Assembly (NCBI GenBank): GCA_964489955.1
Contig: CAZBAV010000006.1
Coordinates: 1 to 64,000 of the forward strand
DNA length: 64,000 bases
From: Leadbetterella sp964489955
Lineage (GTDB): Bacteria > Bacteroidota > Bacteroidia > Cytophagales > Spirosomataceae
Direction of reading: 5' to 3'
Shown: piece by piece, positions 36,450 to 45,592 of the stretch
How positions within the stretch are numbered: the first letter of the stretch is position 1
How the letters are laid out: each line of letters begins with the position of its first letter
Translations under genes and position numbers: made by a program
The notes under the pieces: generated by a model
The model's input: the letters and a program-made list of their open reading frames with translations, nothing else
Database searches by the model: none
What the model was told of the DNA's origin: nothing

Positions 36450-37794
36450 AAGATTAATAGTATGGGTGGTGTTATTTATGCCATTTATGCTTGTAGCACA
36501 AGGGAAGAAGATTACCCCCGAAACAGCTCTGAAAAGCTATATAGAAAATGGCGATAAGAGCTATAAGTGGGAGCAAAAAGATAGTTTTAAACAGGGGAAA
36601 ACCACTGGCTACAATATCTTACTTACTTCCCAGACATGGCGTGGACATGTATGGAAGCACCAACTTACTGTTTTTGTGCCGGATGAAGTAGCTTATGACG
36701 GTGCATTACTTTTTATCACCGGAGGCTCAATAAATGCACAGGGAGAACCTAACTGGGCAGATAATGATGATCGCTATTATCCTGCATTGTCACAGATTGC
36801 CACCAAAAATAAAGCGGTTACTGCCCTTATAAAACAGGTGCCGAATCAACCACTTTTTGGTAAACTTACAGAGGATGCTTTGATATCATATACCTTCCAT
36901 AATTTCAAAAATGACAAAGATTATTCTTGGCCAATGCTATTCCCGATGGTGAAATCGGCGGTGAGGTCAATGGACGCCATTCAGGAGTTTGTGAAGAAAA
37001 ATACGAAACACACAGTTAACAGATTTGTAGTTTCTGGAGCCTCTAAAAGAGGGTGGACTACCTGGCTAACTTCTGCAATAGATGATTCCCGTGTGGCGGC
37101 AATAGGGCCAATGGTCATAGATATGCTTAATATGCCTGCCACTTTGGGTTACCAATATAAAACCTATGGCGAATACAGCGAGCAAATAGAAGATTATACC
37201 AAACTAGGAATTGCACAGGATATTGATTCAGAAGACGGTAAAGCACTACAAGCCATGATAGATCCGTATTCTTACAGGGCTAAGCTTACATTGCCCAAAA
37301 TGATATTTCTAGGAACAAACGATGAGTACTGGACATTAGATGCTATAAAATTCTCATGGAATGAGATGCCAGGTAAGAATATGATACATTTTGTTCCCAA
37401 TGCGGGTCATAACCTGGGTGGTGGACAGCAGGCTTTTGAAGCCTTAAGCGGTTTTTTTGCCACCACATTGCAAAACAAAGAGTATCCGGTATTAAAGTGG
37501 GATACCCGCACATCTGTAATTGGTAGCGAAATCAGTATCTCTGCTCCAAAAGAAGGTCTTGAAGGTGCAAATCTATGGTATACTTCGTCTTCTGATAAAG
37601 ACTTCCGTAATAATTTTTGGCAAAGCCGCAGGGTGAAACTCACCGATGATGAAGTCCTAAAGGTGCAGGTTCCTAATCCCACTAAAGGTTATTATGGTTT
37701 CTATATCGACCTAAAATATAAAGATGCCTCAGGGGGAAGTTACACGGTTAGCACCAAAGCGTTTATTGCAGATACAAAAGGTTTAGTAGACTAA
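36442..37794 (+). CDS. PhoPQ-activated pathogenicity-related (PqaA-like) family protein
   Basis: The 450-residue protein has a signal peptide ending MLVAQ. The sequence has an alpha/beta-hydrolase layout with VSGASKRGWTTWL as the nucleophile-elbow region (no classic GxSxG with Ser central, but GASKRGW is the family form), DSRVAAIGPMVIDMLN, and FVPNAGHNLGGG near the C-terminal histidine. These are hallmarks of the PqaA/PhoPQ_related family, whose Salmonella member affects resistance to host peptides; the reaction is not known. Similar proteins in Bacteroidota sit in nutrient loci. It overlaps the ceramidase-like gene by 8 nt. Confidence 0.8.
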   Translation: MNKRLIVWVVLFMPFMLVAQGKKITPETALKSYIENGDKSYKWEQKDSFKQGKTTGYNILLTSQTWRGHVWKHQLTVFVPDEVAYDGALLFITGGSINAQGEPNWADNDDRYYPALSQIATKNKAVTALIKQVPNQPLFGKLTEDALISYTFHNFKNDKDYSWPMLFPMVKSAVRSMDAIQEFVKKNTKHTVNRFVVSGASKRGWTTWLTSAIDDSRVAAIGPMVIDMLNMPATLGYQYKTYGEYSEQIEDYTKLGIAQDIDSEDGKALQAMIDPYSYRAKLTLPKMIFLGTNDEYWTLDAIKFSWNEMPGKNMIHFVPNAGHNLGGGQQAFEALSGFFATTLQNKEYPVLKWDTRTSVIGSEISISAPKEGLEGANLWYTSSSDKDFRNNFWQSRRVKLTDDEVLKVQVPNPTKGYYGFYIDLKYKDASGGSYTVSTKAFIADTKGLVD

Positions 37795-37806
37795 GCAAAA
37801 CAGAAA

Positions 37807-37980
37807 ATGGATCGTTCCGAAATATTGATAAACAAGCTGATTGACAATTCTTTAGATCCTAAAGAATTAGATGAACTCATCCTTGGGCTTCAGAATGTAG
37901 AGGAGCGTGAAAAATACTCCGAAGCACTACAGAAGTATTTCGAAAGTCTCTTGGAAAAAAGTAATGTGAAAGAAGAATGA
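37807..37980 (+). CDS. 57-residue protein resembling only the N-terminal region of FecR-type anti-sigma factors
   Basis: A short gene starts 13 nt after the PqaA-like stop and reads MDRSEILINKLIDNSLDPKE, then a DELILGLQNVEE helix and a YSEALQKYFESLLEK helix, ending KEE. The spacing of an early xLIxKxIDxSLxxxELxEL pattern and the following helix resembles the cytoplasmic anti-sigma segment of FecR-like proteins, but there is no transmembrane helix or periplasmic domain. Codon use and coding-like composition (acidic, no stops) support a real gene. It could be a free cytoplasmic anti-sigma peptide for the ECF factor at 27874, a remnant, or unrelated. I cannot confirm the family by eye. Confidence 0.5.
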   Translation: MDRSEILINKLIDNSLDPKELDELILGLQNVEEREKYSEALQKYFESLLEKSNVKEE

Positions 37981-38016
37981 TTTTGGTTTGATTGCTTTAG
38001 AACATGTCTGGAGGCC

Positions 38017-39195
38017 TCATAGGTTTCCGGGCATTTTCTTTAAAGAATATCTTTTTCTGTATTCACTGGGAGTACACCCTTTTATAGCCTTAAACTGCCG
38101 TGAGAGGTTCTTGCTATCGGATAGACCCATATCTAAAGCAATCTCGAAAACACTTTGATCTGTTTCCAGTAATTTAGTGCTAAACTTATCCATCCTAAGG
38201 TTAGATATATACTTATAAATAGCCAGCCCCGTAATTTCCTGGAACTTAATCTCAAGACTCCGCCTAGACAGCGGAACTTCCTTTAATAGATCATTTACAT
38301 GTATATCCTTATCTATATTTTGGTGGATATACTTTAAGGCTGTGGCTATATTATTGTCATTAGTAGCATATATATCCGAGGACTGCCGTGTTACAATATG
38401 GGTAGGGTTAATTATGACGTCATAGAAGTCCTTGGTGCCATTTTTTATCATTTTCTCCAGGAGGGCCGCTGCCATGTATCCACCTCTTTCGGTGTCTTGT
38501 GCCACACTAGATAGAGGAGGGTCAGAGAACTCACAGACCATTTCATCATTATCTACCCCCAATACCGCCACCTCCTGCGGAATATTTATACCTGCCAATC
38601 GGCAGGCTTCGGTTATATGCTGCCCTTGGTTGTCATCACATGCCATTAAAGCTATAGGTTTGGGCAGAGACTTTAGCCATTGGCTCAGTGAACTCGGCTT
38701 ATAATACCATGTACTACCGGAATATGTTATTTCATTTTCGAAATAGTGAACCTTGTATCCGGCTTCGTTTATCCTGTGCTCATAACCATCAGAGCGTTCA
38801 CGAGACCAGACAATGTTACTAAAACCGTAAAAAGCAAAATTCTTAAATCCTTTTTGTAAGAAATAGTCAGCCCCTATAACACCCGCATTAAAATGCTGTC
38901 CGGTGATATTTGGTATTTCTTTAAACCTTTCCTTAAAATCCTGGGCAATTATGGGGATACCGGCATCTATAAAAAGTGAAACCTGGGGGTCATTATAAAA
39001 CTGACCAATAATACCGTCTGCTCCCCACTCCAATGCCCAGTCAAAAATTCCACCCATTCCCTTAGTTTCCCTTTGGAATAAAGGCATACGACAAAAGACC
39101 CAAGGCCCATGTTCTTTAGAATATTTAGCAATACCTTTTAATAAGCCCTTGCTGTATTCCTCAGCAAAATCAATCATTAATATAATCTTGTACAT
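38017..39195 (-). CDS. XylR-type AraC family transcriptional regulator
   Basis: The protein is 392 residues, the same length as E. coli XylR. Residues 1-275 are a periplasmic-binding-protein-like (LacI-type) sensor with MACDDNQGQHITEACRLAGI and QEVAVLGVDNDEMVCE. Residues 285-385 are a double helix-turn-helix AraC domain (LRMDKFSTKLLETDQSVFEIA, then GLSDSKNLSRQFKAIKGCTPSEYRKRY). Such regulators bind a sugar and activate nearby catabolic operons. It lies between the ceramidase/PqaA operon (convergent) and the GH97-GH30 genes (divergent), so it may regulate the latter. No clear promoter is seen upstream. Confidence 0.92.
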   Translation of the reverse strand: MYKIILMIDFAEEYSKGLLKGIAKYSKEHGPWVFCRMPLFQRETKGMGGIFDWALEWGADGIIGQFYNDPQVSLFIDAGIPIIAQDFKERFKEIPNITGQHFNAGVIGADYFLQKGFKNFAFYGFSNIVWSRERSDGYEHRINEAGYKVHYFENEITYSGSTWYYKPSSLSQWLKSLPKPIALMACDDNQGQHITEACRLAGINIPQEVAVLGVDNDEMVCEFSDPPLSSVAQDTERGGYMAAALLEKMIKNGTKDFYDVIINPTHIVTRQSSDIYATNDNNIATALKYIHQNIDKDIHVNDLLKEVPLSRRSLEIKFQEITGLAIYKYISNLRMDKFSTKLLETDQSVFEIALDMGLSDSKNLSRQFKAIKGCTPSEYRKRYSLKKMPGNL

Positions 39196-39364
39196 AAATA
39201 AGCTTTACGCTGTCCAAGCAGGTTTAGACTCCCTTTTGGTTTCATTAGGGACTAAATTTAAGCAAATTACAACCAAGTATTAAACCTTTGTTCCATTAAA
39301 ATATAGTACCGTTTTTCAAAAGATGTACCAGATGTTTAGGGATATACAGTACTTGTATGCTTTG

Positions 39365-39393
39365 CGATAGTAATTTACGCACTTTAACTATCG
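39365..39393. promoter_or_regulatory. Possible operator upstream of the GH97-GH30 genes
   Basis: CGATAGT and ACTATCG are perfect 7-bp inverted arms 15 nt apart, 20 nt before the GH97 ATG in the spacer divergent from the XylR-type gene. It is a candidate for that regulator but could be chance. Confidence 0.3.
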
Positions 39394-39412
39394 TTCAACC
39401 GTTAACCCGTAC

Positions 39413-41527
39413 ATGGTTCTCATGAAATATATTTTAAATCTTACGTTCTTAATGTGTGCATTTTTTTCCCAGGCACAGCAAAGCCTGAAGTCCCCCAACG
39501 GAAATTTTGAATTAAAAGTAGATATAGATAATCTTGGTGTAGCTAGTTATGCCCTTACCTATAAGAAACAGCCAGTCATACAGCCCAGTCGCCTAGGCAT
39601 CCTTTTTAAAAAGGAAGAAGAGTCTCTGGACAAAGGTTTCAGTGTAAAGAGTGCAATTGTTACCTCTAACGACCAGACTTGGGAGCCTGTTCTGGGCGAA
39701 AACAAAACTATCCGTAACCATTACAATGAGCTGGAGGTGGTACTAAGCCAAAACTCTCGTGAAATGGTTTTACGTTTCCGTTTGTTTGATGATGGTTTGG
39801 GTTTTCGTTATGAGTTTCCAAAGCAAAAAGACTTAAACTACTTTACCATAAAGGAAGAACTTACCGAGTTTGCTATGGCTGCTGATCATAAGGCATTTTG
39901 GTTACCTGGAGACTATAATACAGATGAATATAGGGTTAGCACGACCTCACTGTCAGAAATAATACCTACTCTCAAGAAAAAAGAGTTGTCAGTGGGAGAG
40001 AACCACCCGCTTTTTGAGAATATTGGTATTTACAGTGTACAAACGCCCCTTATGATGAAGAGCCCAAGCGGTCTTTACATAAACATCCACGAGGCTGCAT
40101 TAGTAGACTACCCTGCTATGATGCTGGAGTACAATGGCAAGAAAAATACGTTTAGTTCACATCTTACGCCGGATGCTGTTGGAAATAAAGCTTATATACA
40201 AACAGGCTTTTCTACACCTTGGCGTACTGTAGTAGTAAGTGATGACGCCCGTGATATTCTTGGGTCTAATCTTATCCTGAACCTAAATGAGCCTTGTACC
40301 TACGAAAGTACGGACTGGATTAAGCCTGTAAAATATGTAGGCGTATGGTGGGAAATGTTTGTAAAAGGTTCTACTTGGGCTTATACAAACGAAACCAATA
40401 CTAAATTGGGAGAAACAGATTATAGCAAATTAAAGCCGAATGGAACACACGGAGCCACCACCGCAAACGTAAAGAAATATGTTGATTTTGCGGCTAAACA
40501 TGGTATAGACCAAGTATTGGTAGAAGGCTGGAATGAAGGTTGGGAAGATTGGTATGGCTTATGGAAAGAAGAGGTGTTTGATTTTGTTACTCCCTATCCA
40601 GATTTCGATTTACCGTATCTCCGTGATTATGCCAAAAGTAAAGGTGTGAAAATAATGATGCACCATGAAACTTCGGCAGCCGCCACCAATTATGACCGTA
40701 GAATGCATGACGCGTTCCAGTTTATGGTTGATAACAATTATAACTCGGTGAAAACAGGTTATGTAGGTTATCCTATTCCAAGAGGGGAGTGGCGTAGTGG
40801 ACAGTGGATGGGTAATCATTATCGTAGGGTAGCAGAAACTGCGGCTCAGTACAAAATTATGGTGAACTCGCATGAGGCCGTACGTCCTACGGGTCTAATC
40901 CGTACCTATCCAAACTGGCTTGCACAAGAGTCTGCAAGAGGTACAGAGTTTGAGGCTCTGGGAGGTTCTGCACCGGATCATACTACTATCTTACCTTTTA
41001 CACGTTTAATGGGTGGGCCTATGGATTATACTCCCGGGATTTTCCAGATTACGTTTGATTATTACAATCCTACCAACAAAAACAGAGTACATACCACGTT
41101 GGTTAAGCAATTGGCTTTATATGTTACTATGTATAGCCCCCTGCAAATGGCTGCAGACATAGTAGACAATTACGAGCGTTTTCCGGATGCTTTCCAGTTT
41201 ATAAAAGACGTGGCTTTAGATTGGGATAAGACTACAATACTAGAGGCAGAACCGGGAGATTACGTAAGTATTGCCCGTAAGGCTAAGGGCAAGAATGAAT
41301 GGTTTGTGGGTGCTATCACAGATGAGAACGCACGTACAGCACAGATAGATTTTTCTTTCTTACCAGCAGGTAAAAAATATAAAGCTACCATTTATGAGGA
41401 TGCTCCTGATACCCACTGGGAAAGTAACCCTATGAAGTACCGTATTAGGAATGTGGAGGTTGATTCCAAAACTAAAATAGGCCAAAAACTTGCGGCCGGA
41501 GGTGGCGTGGCAATTAGTATAAAGTAA
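39413..41527 (+). CDS. Glycoside hydrolase family 97 (SusB-like, inverting-type residues)
   Basis: The 704-residue protein has a signal peptide ending FSQAQ (ATG at 39422 is an alternative). The N-terminal beta-sandwich begins SLKSPNGNFELKVDID, followed by a TIM barrel with DQVLVEGWNEGWEDW, MHHETS, NSHEAVRPTG and QESARGTEFEA. GH97 has inverting (glutamate base) and retaining (aspartate nucleophile) branches. Here Glu419 in HHET, Glu488 in NSHE, Glu506 and Glu512 stand at exactly the spacing I recall for Bacteroides SusB (Glu439, 508, 526, 532), which points to an inverting alpha-glucosidase-type enzyme. It is divergent from the XylR-type regulator and followed by a GH30 gene 21 nt downstream. 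Confidence 0.93.
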   Translation: MVLMKYILNLTFLMCAFFSQAQQSLKSPNGNFELKVDIDNLGVASYALTYKKQPVIQPSRLGILFKKEEESLDKGFSVKSAIVTSNDQTWEPVLGENKTIRNHYNELEVVLSQNSREMVLRFRLFDDGLGFRYEFPKQKDLNYFTIKEELTEFAMAADHKAFWLPGDYNTDEYRVSTTSLSEIIPTLKKKELSVGENHPLFENIGIYSVQTPLMMKSPSGLYINIHEAALVDYPAMMLEYNGKKNTFSSHLTPDAVGNKAYIQTGFSTPWRTVVVSDDARDILGSNLILNLNEPCTYESTDWIKPVKYVGVWWEMFVKGSTWAYTNETNTKLGETDYSKLKPNGTHGATTANVKKYVDFAAKHGIDQVLVEGWNEGWEDWYGLWKEEVFDFVTPYPDFDLPYLRDYAKSKGVKIMMHHETSAAATNYDRRMHDAFQFMVDNNYNSVKTGYVGYPIPRGEWRSGQWMGNHYRRVAETAAQYKIMVNSHEAVRPTGLIRTYPNWLAQESARGTEFEALGGSAPDHTTILPFTRLMGGPMDYTPGIFQITFDYYNPTNKNRVHTTLVKQLALYVTMYSPLQMAADIVDNYERFPDAFQFIKDVALDWDKTTILEAEPGDYVSIARKAKGKNEWFVGAITDENARTAQIDFSFLPAGKKYKATIYEDAPDTHWESNPMKYRIRNVEVDSKTKIGQKLAAGGGVAISIK

Positions 41528-41548
41528 TCTTGGGAGAATAGGTAAATT

Positions 41549-42873
41549 ATGTCTAATATTATGCTCGAAAAGTCTAATATTATGCGATTTTACCTACTCT
41601 CCTTATGTTTTTTGTGTACAAACTTATATGCCCAAAGGGTAGAGAAGTGGCTTACCCACACTGATAAATCAGCCTTGTTTGAAAAGCAAAGTCAAAAGAT
41701 TGATTTTAAACGGGCTGACTCTGACAAACCAACCATTTTTGTGGATGAGAAGCAGCGTTTCCAGACTATGGATGGCTTTGGCTTTACGCTTAACGGTGGT
41801 AGTGCCAAGCTGCTTAGCTCTTTACGTAACAAAAATGCCATATTGCAGGAGCTTTTCGGACAAGGAGATGGCCAAATAGGCATTAGCTACCTTAGGCTCA
41901 GTATTGGAGCATCGGATTTAGACGAAGAGGTTTTTACATACAGTGAGAGTCAGGATTTGGCTCTTACAAATTTCTCTTTGGCCAAAGACAGGGAATTTCT
42001 TATTCCGGTTTTAAAAGAGATTTTGGCAATTAATCCCCAGATAAAAATAATGGGCTCGCCATGGACTCCTCCTTTGTGGATGAAAAACAACAACTATAGT
42101 ATTGGAGGCAGTTTACAGCCTAAATATTACCAGGTTTATGCAGATTATTTGGTAAAGTACGTAAAAGAAATGGCATCTGAAGGGATTGTCATAGATGCCC
42201 TAACTATACAAAATGAGCCTCTTCATCCGGGAAACAACCCGAGTTTGCTAATGCTTCCAGCTGAGCAATTGGAATTTGTGAAGAAAAACTTAGGGCCTAC
42301 TTTCAAGAAGAATAAGATAAAAACAAAGATCCTGCTATATGACCACAATGCAGACCGCCCCGATTATCCTATTCAGATTCTGAACGACAAGGTTGCGAGG
42401 AAATATATAGATGGTACGGCTTTTCACCTTTATGGAGGTTCTGTAGAAACGATAAGACAAGTACACGAGGCCCATCCCGATAAGAATTTGTATTTTACAG
42501 AGCAATGGATTGGCCATCCTAGTAATTTTGGAGGAGACCTTAATTGGCATGTGAAAAATCTTATCATTGGGGCCACACGTAACTGGTGCAAAACAGTGCT
42601 GGAATGGAACTTAGCTGCAGATGCATTTCAGAAACCCCACACACCTGGTGGTTGTACAGCTTGTCTTGGAGCACTCACTATAGATGGCCAGAGTGTTTCC
42701 CGCAATGCAGCTTATTATATTGTGGCTCACGCCTCCAAACTAGTACGTCCTGGCTCGGTTCGGGNNNNNNNNNNAACGAAAGTAATAAAGAAGAGGAGTT
42801 TACAGTTTCATACAGTGACCGTACTTTTACAGATAAGCTACGCTCAGGTGCTGTGGCTACTTACTATTGGTGA
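41549..42873 (+). CDS. Glycoside hydrolase family 30 (glucosylceramidase/beta-1,6-glucanase-like), interrupted by assembly gap
   Basis: This is a secreted TIM-barrel enzyme. The signal peptide ends NLYAQ; ATG at 41549 or, better, 41582 may be the start. GH30 motifs are clear: QTMDGFGFTLNGGSA, IKIMGSPWTPPLWMK, LTIQNEP (acid/base Glu) and LYFTEQW (nucleophile Glu). A 10-N gap at 42765-42774 breaks the frame; the true C-terminus is NESNKEEEFTV through AVATYYW with the stop at 42871, and the frame that runs on to 42910 is false. The usual VAFxxPDGxxxLVV stretch is absent at the gap, so I estimate about 60 nt are missing. Predicted to hydrolyse beta-glucosides such as glucosylceramide or beta-1,6-glucan. 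Confidence 0.88.
42765..42774. other. Assembly gap (10 N) inside the GH30 gene
   Basis: The frame shifts across this placeholder and about 20 conserved codons of the family seem absent, so the true gap is probably nearer 60-70 nt. Confidence 0.9.
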
Positions 42874-42981
42874 TAGCCAAAGTATCCCCAATTTTGATGC
42901 TTCTTTTTGAGCTTACTGTATAAAGTTGGTTTAGTTATCACCAATAAAGGAAACAACAACAGAATAAAAATACTGTAAAGG

Positions 42982-43019
42982 TTTATAGATTTTCAGCTTG
43001 TATACCGAAAATCTATAAA
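42982..43019. terminator. Hairpin between the convergent GH30 and pgi genes
   Basis: TTTATAGATTTTC and GAAAATCTATAAA are perfect 13-bp arms around a 12-nt loop. AT-rich and without a long T-run, it is a probable but not classic bidirectional terminator. Confidence 0.6.
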
Positions 43020-43036
43020 TAACTATACGGGTTGAA

Positions 43037-43056
43037 TTTTCAGAATATTCTGAAAA
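43037..43056 (-). terminator. 20-nt perfect palindrome directly after the pgi stop
   Basis: TTTTCAGAATATTCTGAAAA begins 1 nt after the pgi stop codon on the minus strand. It may form a hairpin end for pgi, or a binding site; no T-run follows, so the role is uncertain. Confidence 0.45.
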
Positions 43057-43057
43057 C

Positions 43058-44707
43058 TTATCTCCACTTTTTGTATGTATTAATTAGTTGGTTTGTAGAG
43101 CTATCATGGCTTTCTACAGGCTCGTTGTTTTGTAATTCAGGGTAAATCTTGTTTGCCAATTGTTTACCTAGTTCTACTCCCCATTGATCAAAAGAAAACA
43201 CATTCCAGATAACCCCTTGTACAAAAATCTTATGCTCGTAAATGGCTATAAGTTTACCCAGGGTTTGCGGAGTAAGCTTCTTGAGTAATATAGAATTGGT
43301 AGGGCGATTACCGCTAAAAACCTTAAATGGCGTAAGATAATCTACTTCATCTCCACTTTTCCCTGCTTTTACAAGCTCTTCTTTGGCTTCTTCGTACGTT
43401 TTACCGTTCATAAGAGCCTCTGTTTGGGCAAAGAAATTAGACATTAGCATTTTGTGGTGTTCGCCTATTGGGTTTTGGCTCACAGCAGGAGCAATAAAGT
43501 CTGCAGGTATAAGTTTTGTGCCTTGGTGTATAAGTTGATAAAAAGCATGTTGGCCGTTTGTGCCGGGTTCTCCCCAGATAATAGGGCCTGTTTGGTAAGC
43601 TATGTTTTCACCTTCCCGGTCTACACTTTTTCCGTTAGACTCCATATCTGCTTGTTGGAAATAAGCAGCAAAACGGTGTAAATATTGGTCATAAGGTAAA
43701 ATGGCATGGGATTCTGCTCCATGGAAGTTATTATGCCAAATACCTATTAAACCCAAAATTACGGGTATATTTTTTCTAAAAGTGCTATACTTAAAATGTT
43801 GGTCTATCCTATGTGCACCTTCTAGTAGCTGTTCGAAATTATTGAAACCGATATAAATAGCAACAGAAAGGCCTATAGCACTCCAAAGAGAATACCGACC
43901 ACCAACCCAGTCCCAAAAAACAAACATATTGTTGGTATCAATCCCAAATTCTGCTACACCTTTTGCATTAGTAGACAGAGCTACAAAATGCTTTTTTACA
44001 TGGTCTGCATCTTTTGCCGTATCCAAAAACCAGTTTCTGGCAGTGTGGGCATTGGCCATTGTTTCCTGCGTAGTAAAGGTTTTGGAGGCAACAAGGAAAA
44101 GGGTTGTTTCCGGATTTACCTTTTTTAGGGTTTCTGCTATGTGTGTTCCGTCTACATTAGAAACAAAATGAACTTTTAAATCTTTTTTACCATAAGGTTT
44201 TAGAGCCTCAGTTACCATAACAGGTCCCAGGTCTGATCCACCAATTCCAATATTTACGATATCTGTTATCTTTTTTCCCGAGAATCCTCTCCACTCTCCA
44301 GAACGTACTTTTTCTGAGAATGTCTTCATCTGTTGTAATACCCGATTTATCTCAGGCATAATATCCTGTCCATCTACATACACGGGCTCATTGCTACGAT
44401 TACGTAAAGCTGTATGAAGTACAGCACGGTTTTCTGTAGCGTTTATGGCTTCACCAGCAAACATCTTATTTATAGCTTCGCTCAGGCGGCTCTCATTGGC
44501 CAAGTCTATAAGGTAAGATAAGGTGCGTCCAGTGAGCTGATTTTTAGAAAAGTCTACTAAGATATCCTGAAACTTAAGAGACAGTTTAGACGCTCTTTTG
44601 GGATCCTCGGCAAAAAGCTCTTTAATGCTCTTTTTTTGAATGGTTTTGTAATGGGACTTAAGTTTTCTGAAAGATGTAGTTTGGTCAAATTTTACAGAAC
44701 TAAGCAT
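43058..44707 (-). CDS. pgi: Glucose-6-phosphate isomerase
   Basis: This is a 549-residue enzyme interconverting glucose 6-phosphate and fructose 6-phosphate in glycolysis and gluconeogenesis. Both PGI signatures are visible: DWVGGRYSLWSAIG near 270 and FDQWGVELGKQLA near 510, plus GIGGSDLGPVM and the SKTFTTQET phosphate-binding loop. Length is that of the standard bacterial enzyme. It follows the GH25 gene by 9 nt on the same strand, so the two may be co-transcribed. Downstream is a perfect palindrome. The identification is certain. Confidence 0.98.
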   Translation of the reverse strand: MLSSVKFDQTTSFRKLKSHYKTIQKKSIKELFAEDPKRASKLSLKFQDILVDFSKNQLTGRTLSYLIDLANESRLSEAINKMFAGEAINATENRAVLHTALRNRSNEPVYVDGQDIMPEINRVLQQMKTFSEKVRSGEWRGFSGKKITDIVNIGIGGSDLGPVMVTEALKPYGKKDLKVHFVSNVDGTHIAETLKKVNPETTLFLVASKTFTTQETMANAHTARNWFLDTAKDADHVKKHFVALSTNAKGVAEFGIDTNNMFVFWDWVGGRYSLWSAIGLSVAIYIGFNNFEQLLEGAHRIDQHFKYSTFRKNIPVILGLIGIWHNNFHGAESHAILPYDQYLHRFAAYFQQADMESNGKSVDREGENIAYQTGPIIWGEPGTNGQHAFYQLIHQGTKLIPADFIAPAVSQNPIGEHHKMLMSNFFAQTEALMNGKTYEEAKEELVKAGKSGDEVDYLTPFKVFSGNRPTNSILLKKLTPQTLGKLIAIYEHKIFVQGVIWNVFSFDQWGVELGKQLANKIYPELQNNEPVESHDSSTNQLINTYKKWR

Positions 44708-44716
44708 AAGAAGAGA

Positions 44717-45481
44717 TTATTTTAACAGGTACTTTTGGAATTTGTGGTCTGTGCCGTAAAACACGTTTAGGTCTACTGTGGTGCTTATACCAGGTACAAT
44801 CCCGCCGTCTGATAATTGCCACATTAGCAAGTTTTCTATATCGTAGACTTTAGGGTTGTACATAGAGTAGTCTGCAAGCCAAATATCGTAACCTTCTATT
44901 TTGTTTTTAATGTATTTGTTGTAAACCAGGTGATTAGTGTAGATTACAGGCTTTTTACCCACTTGTTCTTCTACAACTTTTAACCATGTATTAGCGTTCT
45001 CGCTGAGTTTGTCTCTCTCTGCATGGCTGCGTCCATCGTTTTCGAAGTCCAGTACAGGAACAAAGTCACCACTTTCATGTTTTACTGTAGCCAAATAGTT
45101 TATGGCTTGTGTGTGGGGATCAGTAGAAGTGGCAAAAAAATGGTATGCTCCTCGTACTAAACCATGTTTTTTTGCCTCAGCCCAATTGGTTTCAAAGTTT
45201 GGGTCAATTAAGTCACCACCCTCAGTAGCCTTTATGATAGCAAATTGCAGCTTTCCGTCTACCCGAGTATGAGAGCTTACCTCATCCCAATTAATACTGC
45301 CATTGTGCCTGGAGACATCTATGCCATGTATCATGTGGTCATGCTGACTAGGGTAAATTTGTTCTTTACCAGCTAGTTTATGGCCATCTAACATTAGGTT
45401 TGGGAGCAATACAAGCAAAGCAATCAGAGTTAGCGTATAAGCTACTATCCAATTTTGTTTTACATGTCTTTTGTGCTCCAT
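44717..45481 (-). CDS. Membrane-anchored GH25 lysozyme-like protein
   Basis: The 254-residue protein has a single N-terminal hydrophobic helix (about 10-31) without an evident cleavage site, so it is probably tethered with its domain in the periplasm. The GH25 fold is shown by HGIDVSRHNGSINWDEV, AIIKATEGGDLIDPNF, RGAYHFFATS, the catalytic pair VLDFEND and the closing LLMWQLSDGG. GH25 enzymes cut peptidoglycan between N-acetylmuramic acid and N-acetylglucosamine. It is probably in an operon with pgi, an odd pairing, as no recycling gene is nearby. The family call is secure; true activity is untested. Confidence 0.9.
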   Translation of the reverse strand: MEHKRHVKQNWIVAYTLTLIALLVLLPNLMLDGHKLAGKEQIYPSQHDHMIHGIDVSRHNGSINWDEVSSHTRVDGKLQFAIIKATEGGDLIDPNFETNWAEAKKHGLVRGAYHFFATSTDPHTQAINYLATVKHESGDFVPVLDFENDGRSHAERDKLSENANTWLKVVEEQVGKKPVIYTNHLVYNKYIKNKIEGYDIWLADYSMYNPKVYDIENLLMWQLSDGGIVPGISTTVDLNVFYGTDHKFQKYLLK

Positions 45482-45592
45482 TTAGTAATAAACGTTTTGT
45501 AAAAATAATTATTTAGACATTAAAACTAAAGTTTTATGATACATTAATTTTTTTGTTAGAAAGAGTAAAAATTGGACACTTTTTAGTGGAAA

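Noticed and set aside
42586..42910. Alternative 3' end of the GH30 gene at 42910
   Set aside because: That frame is produced by the N gap; the family-like C-terminus (AVATYYW) ends at 42873 in the other frame.
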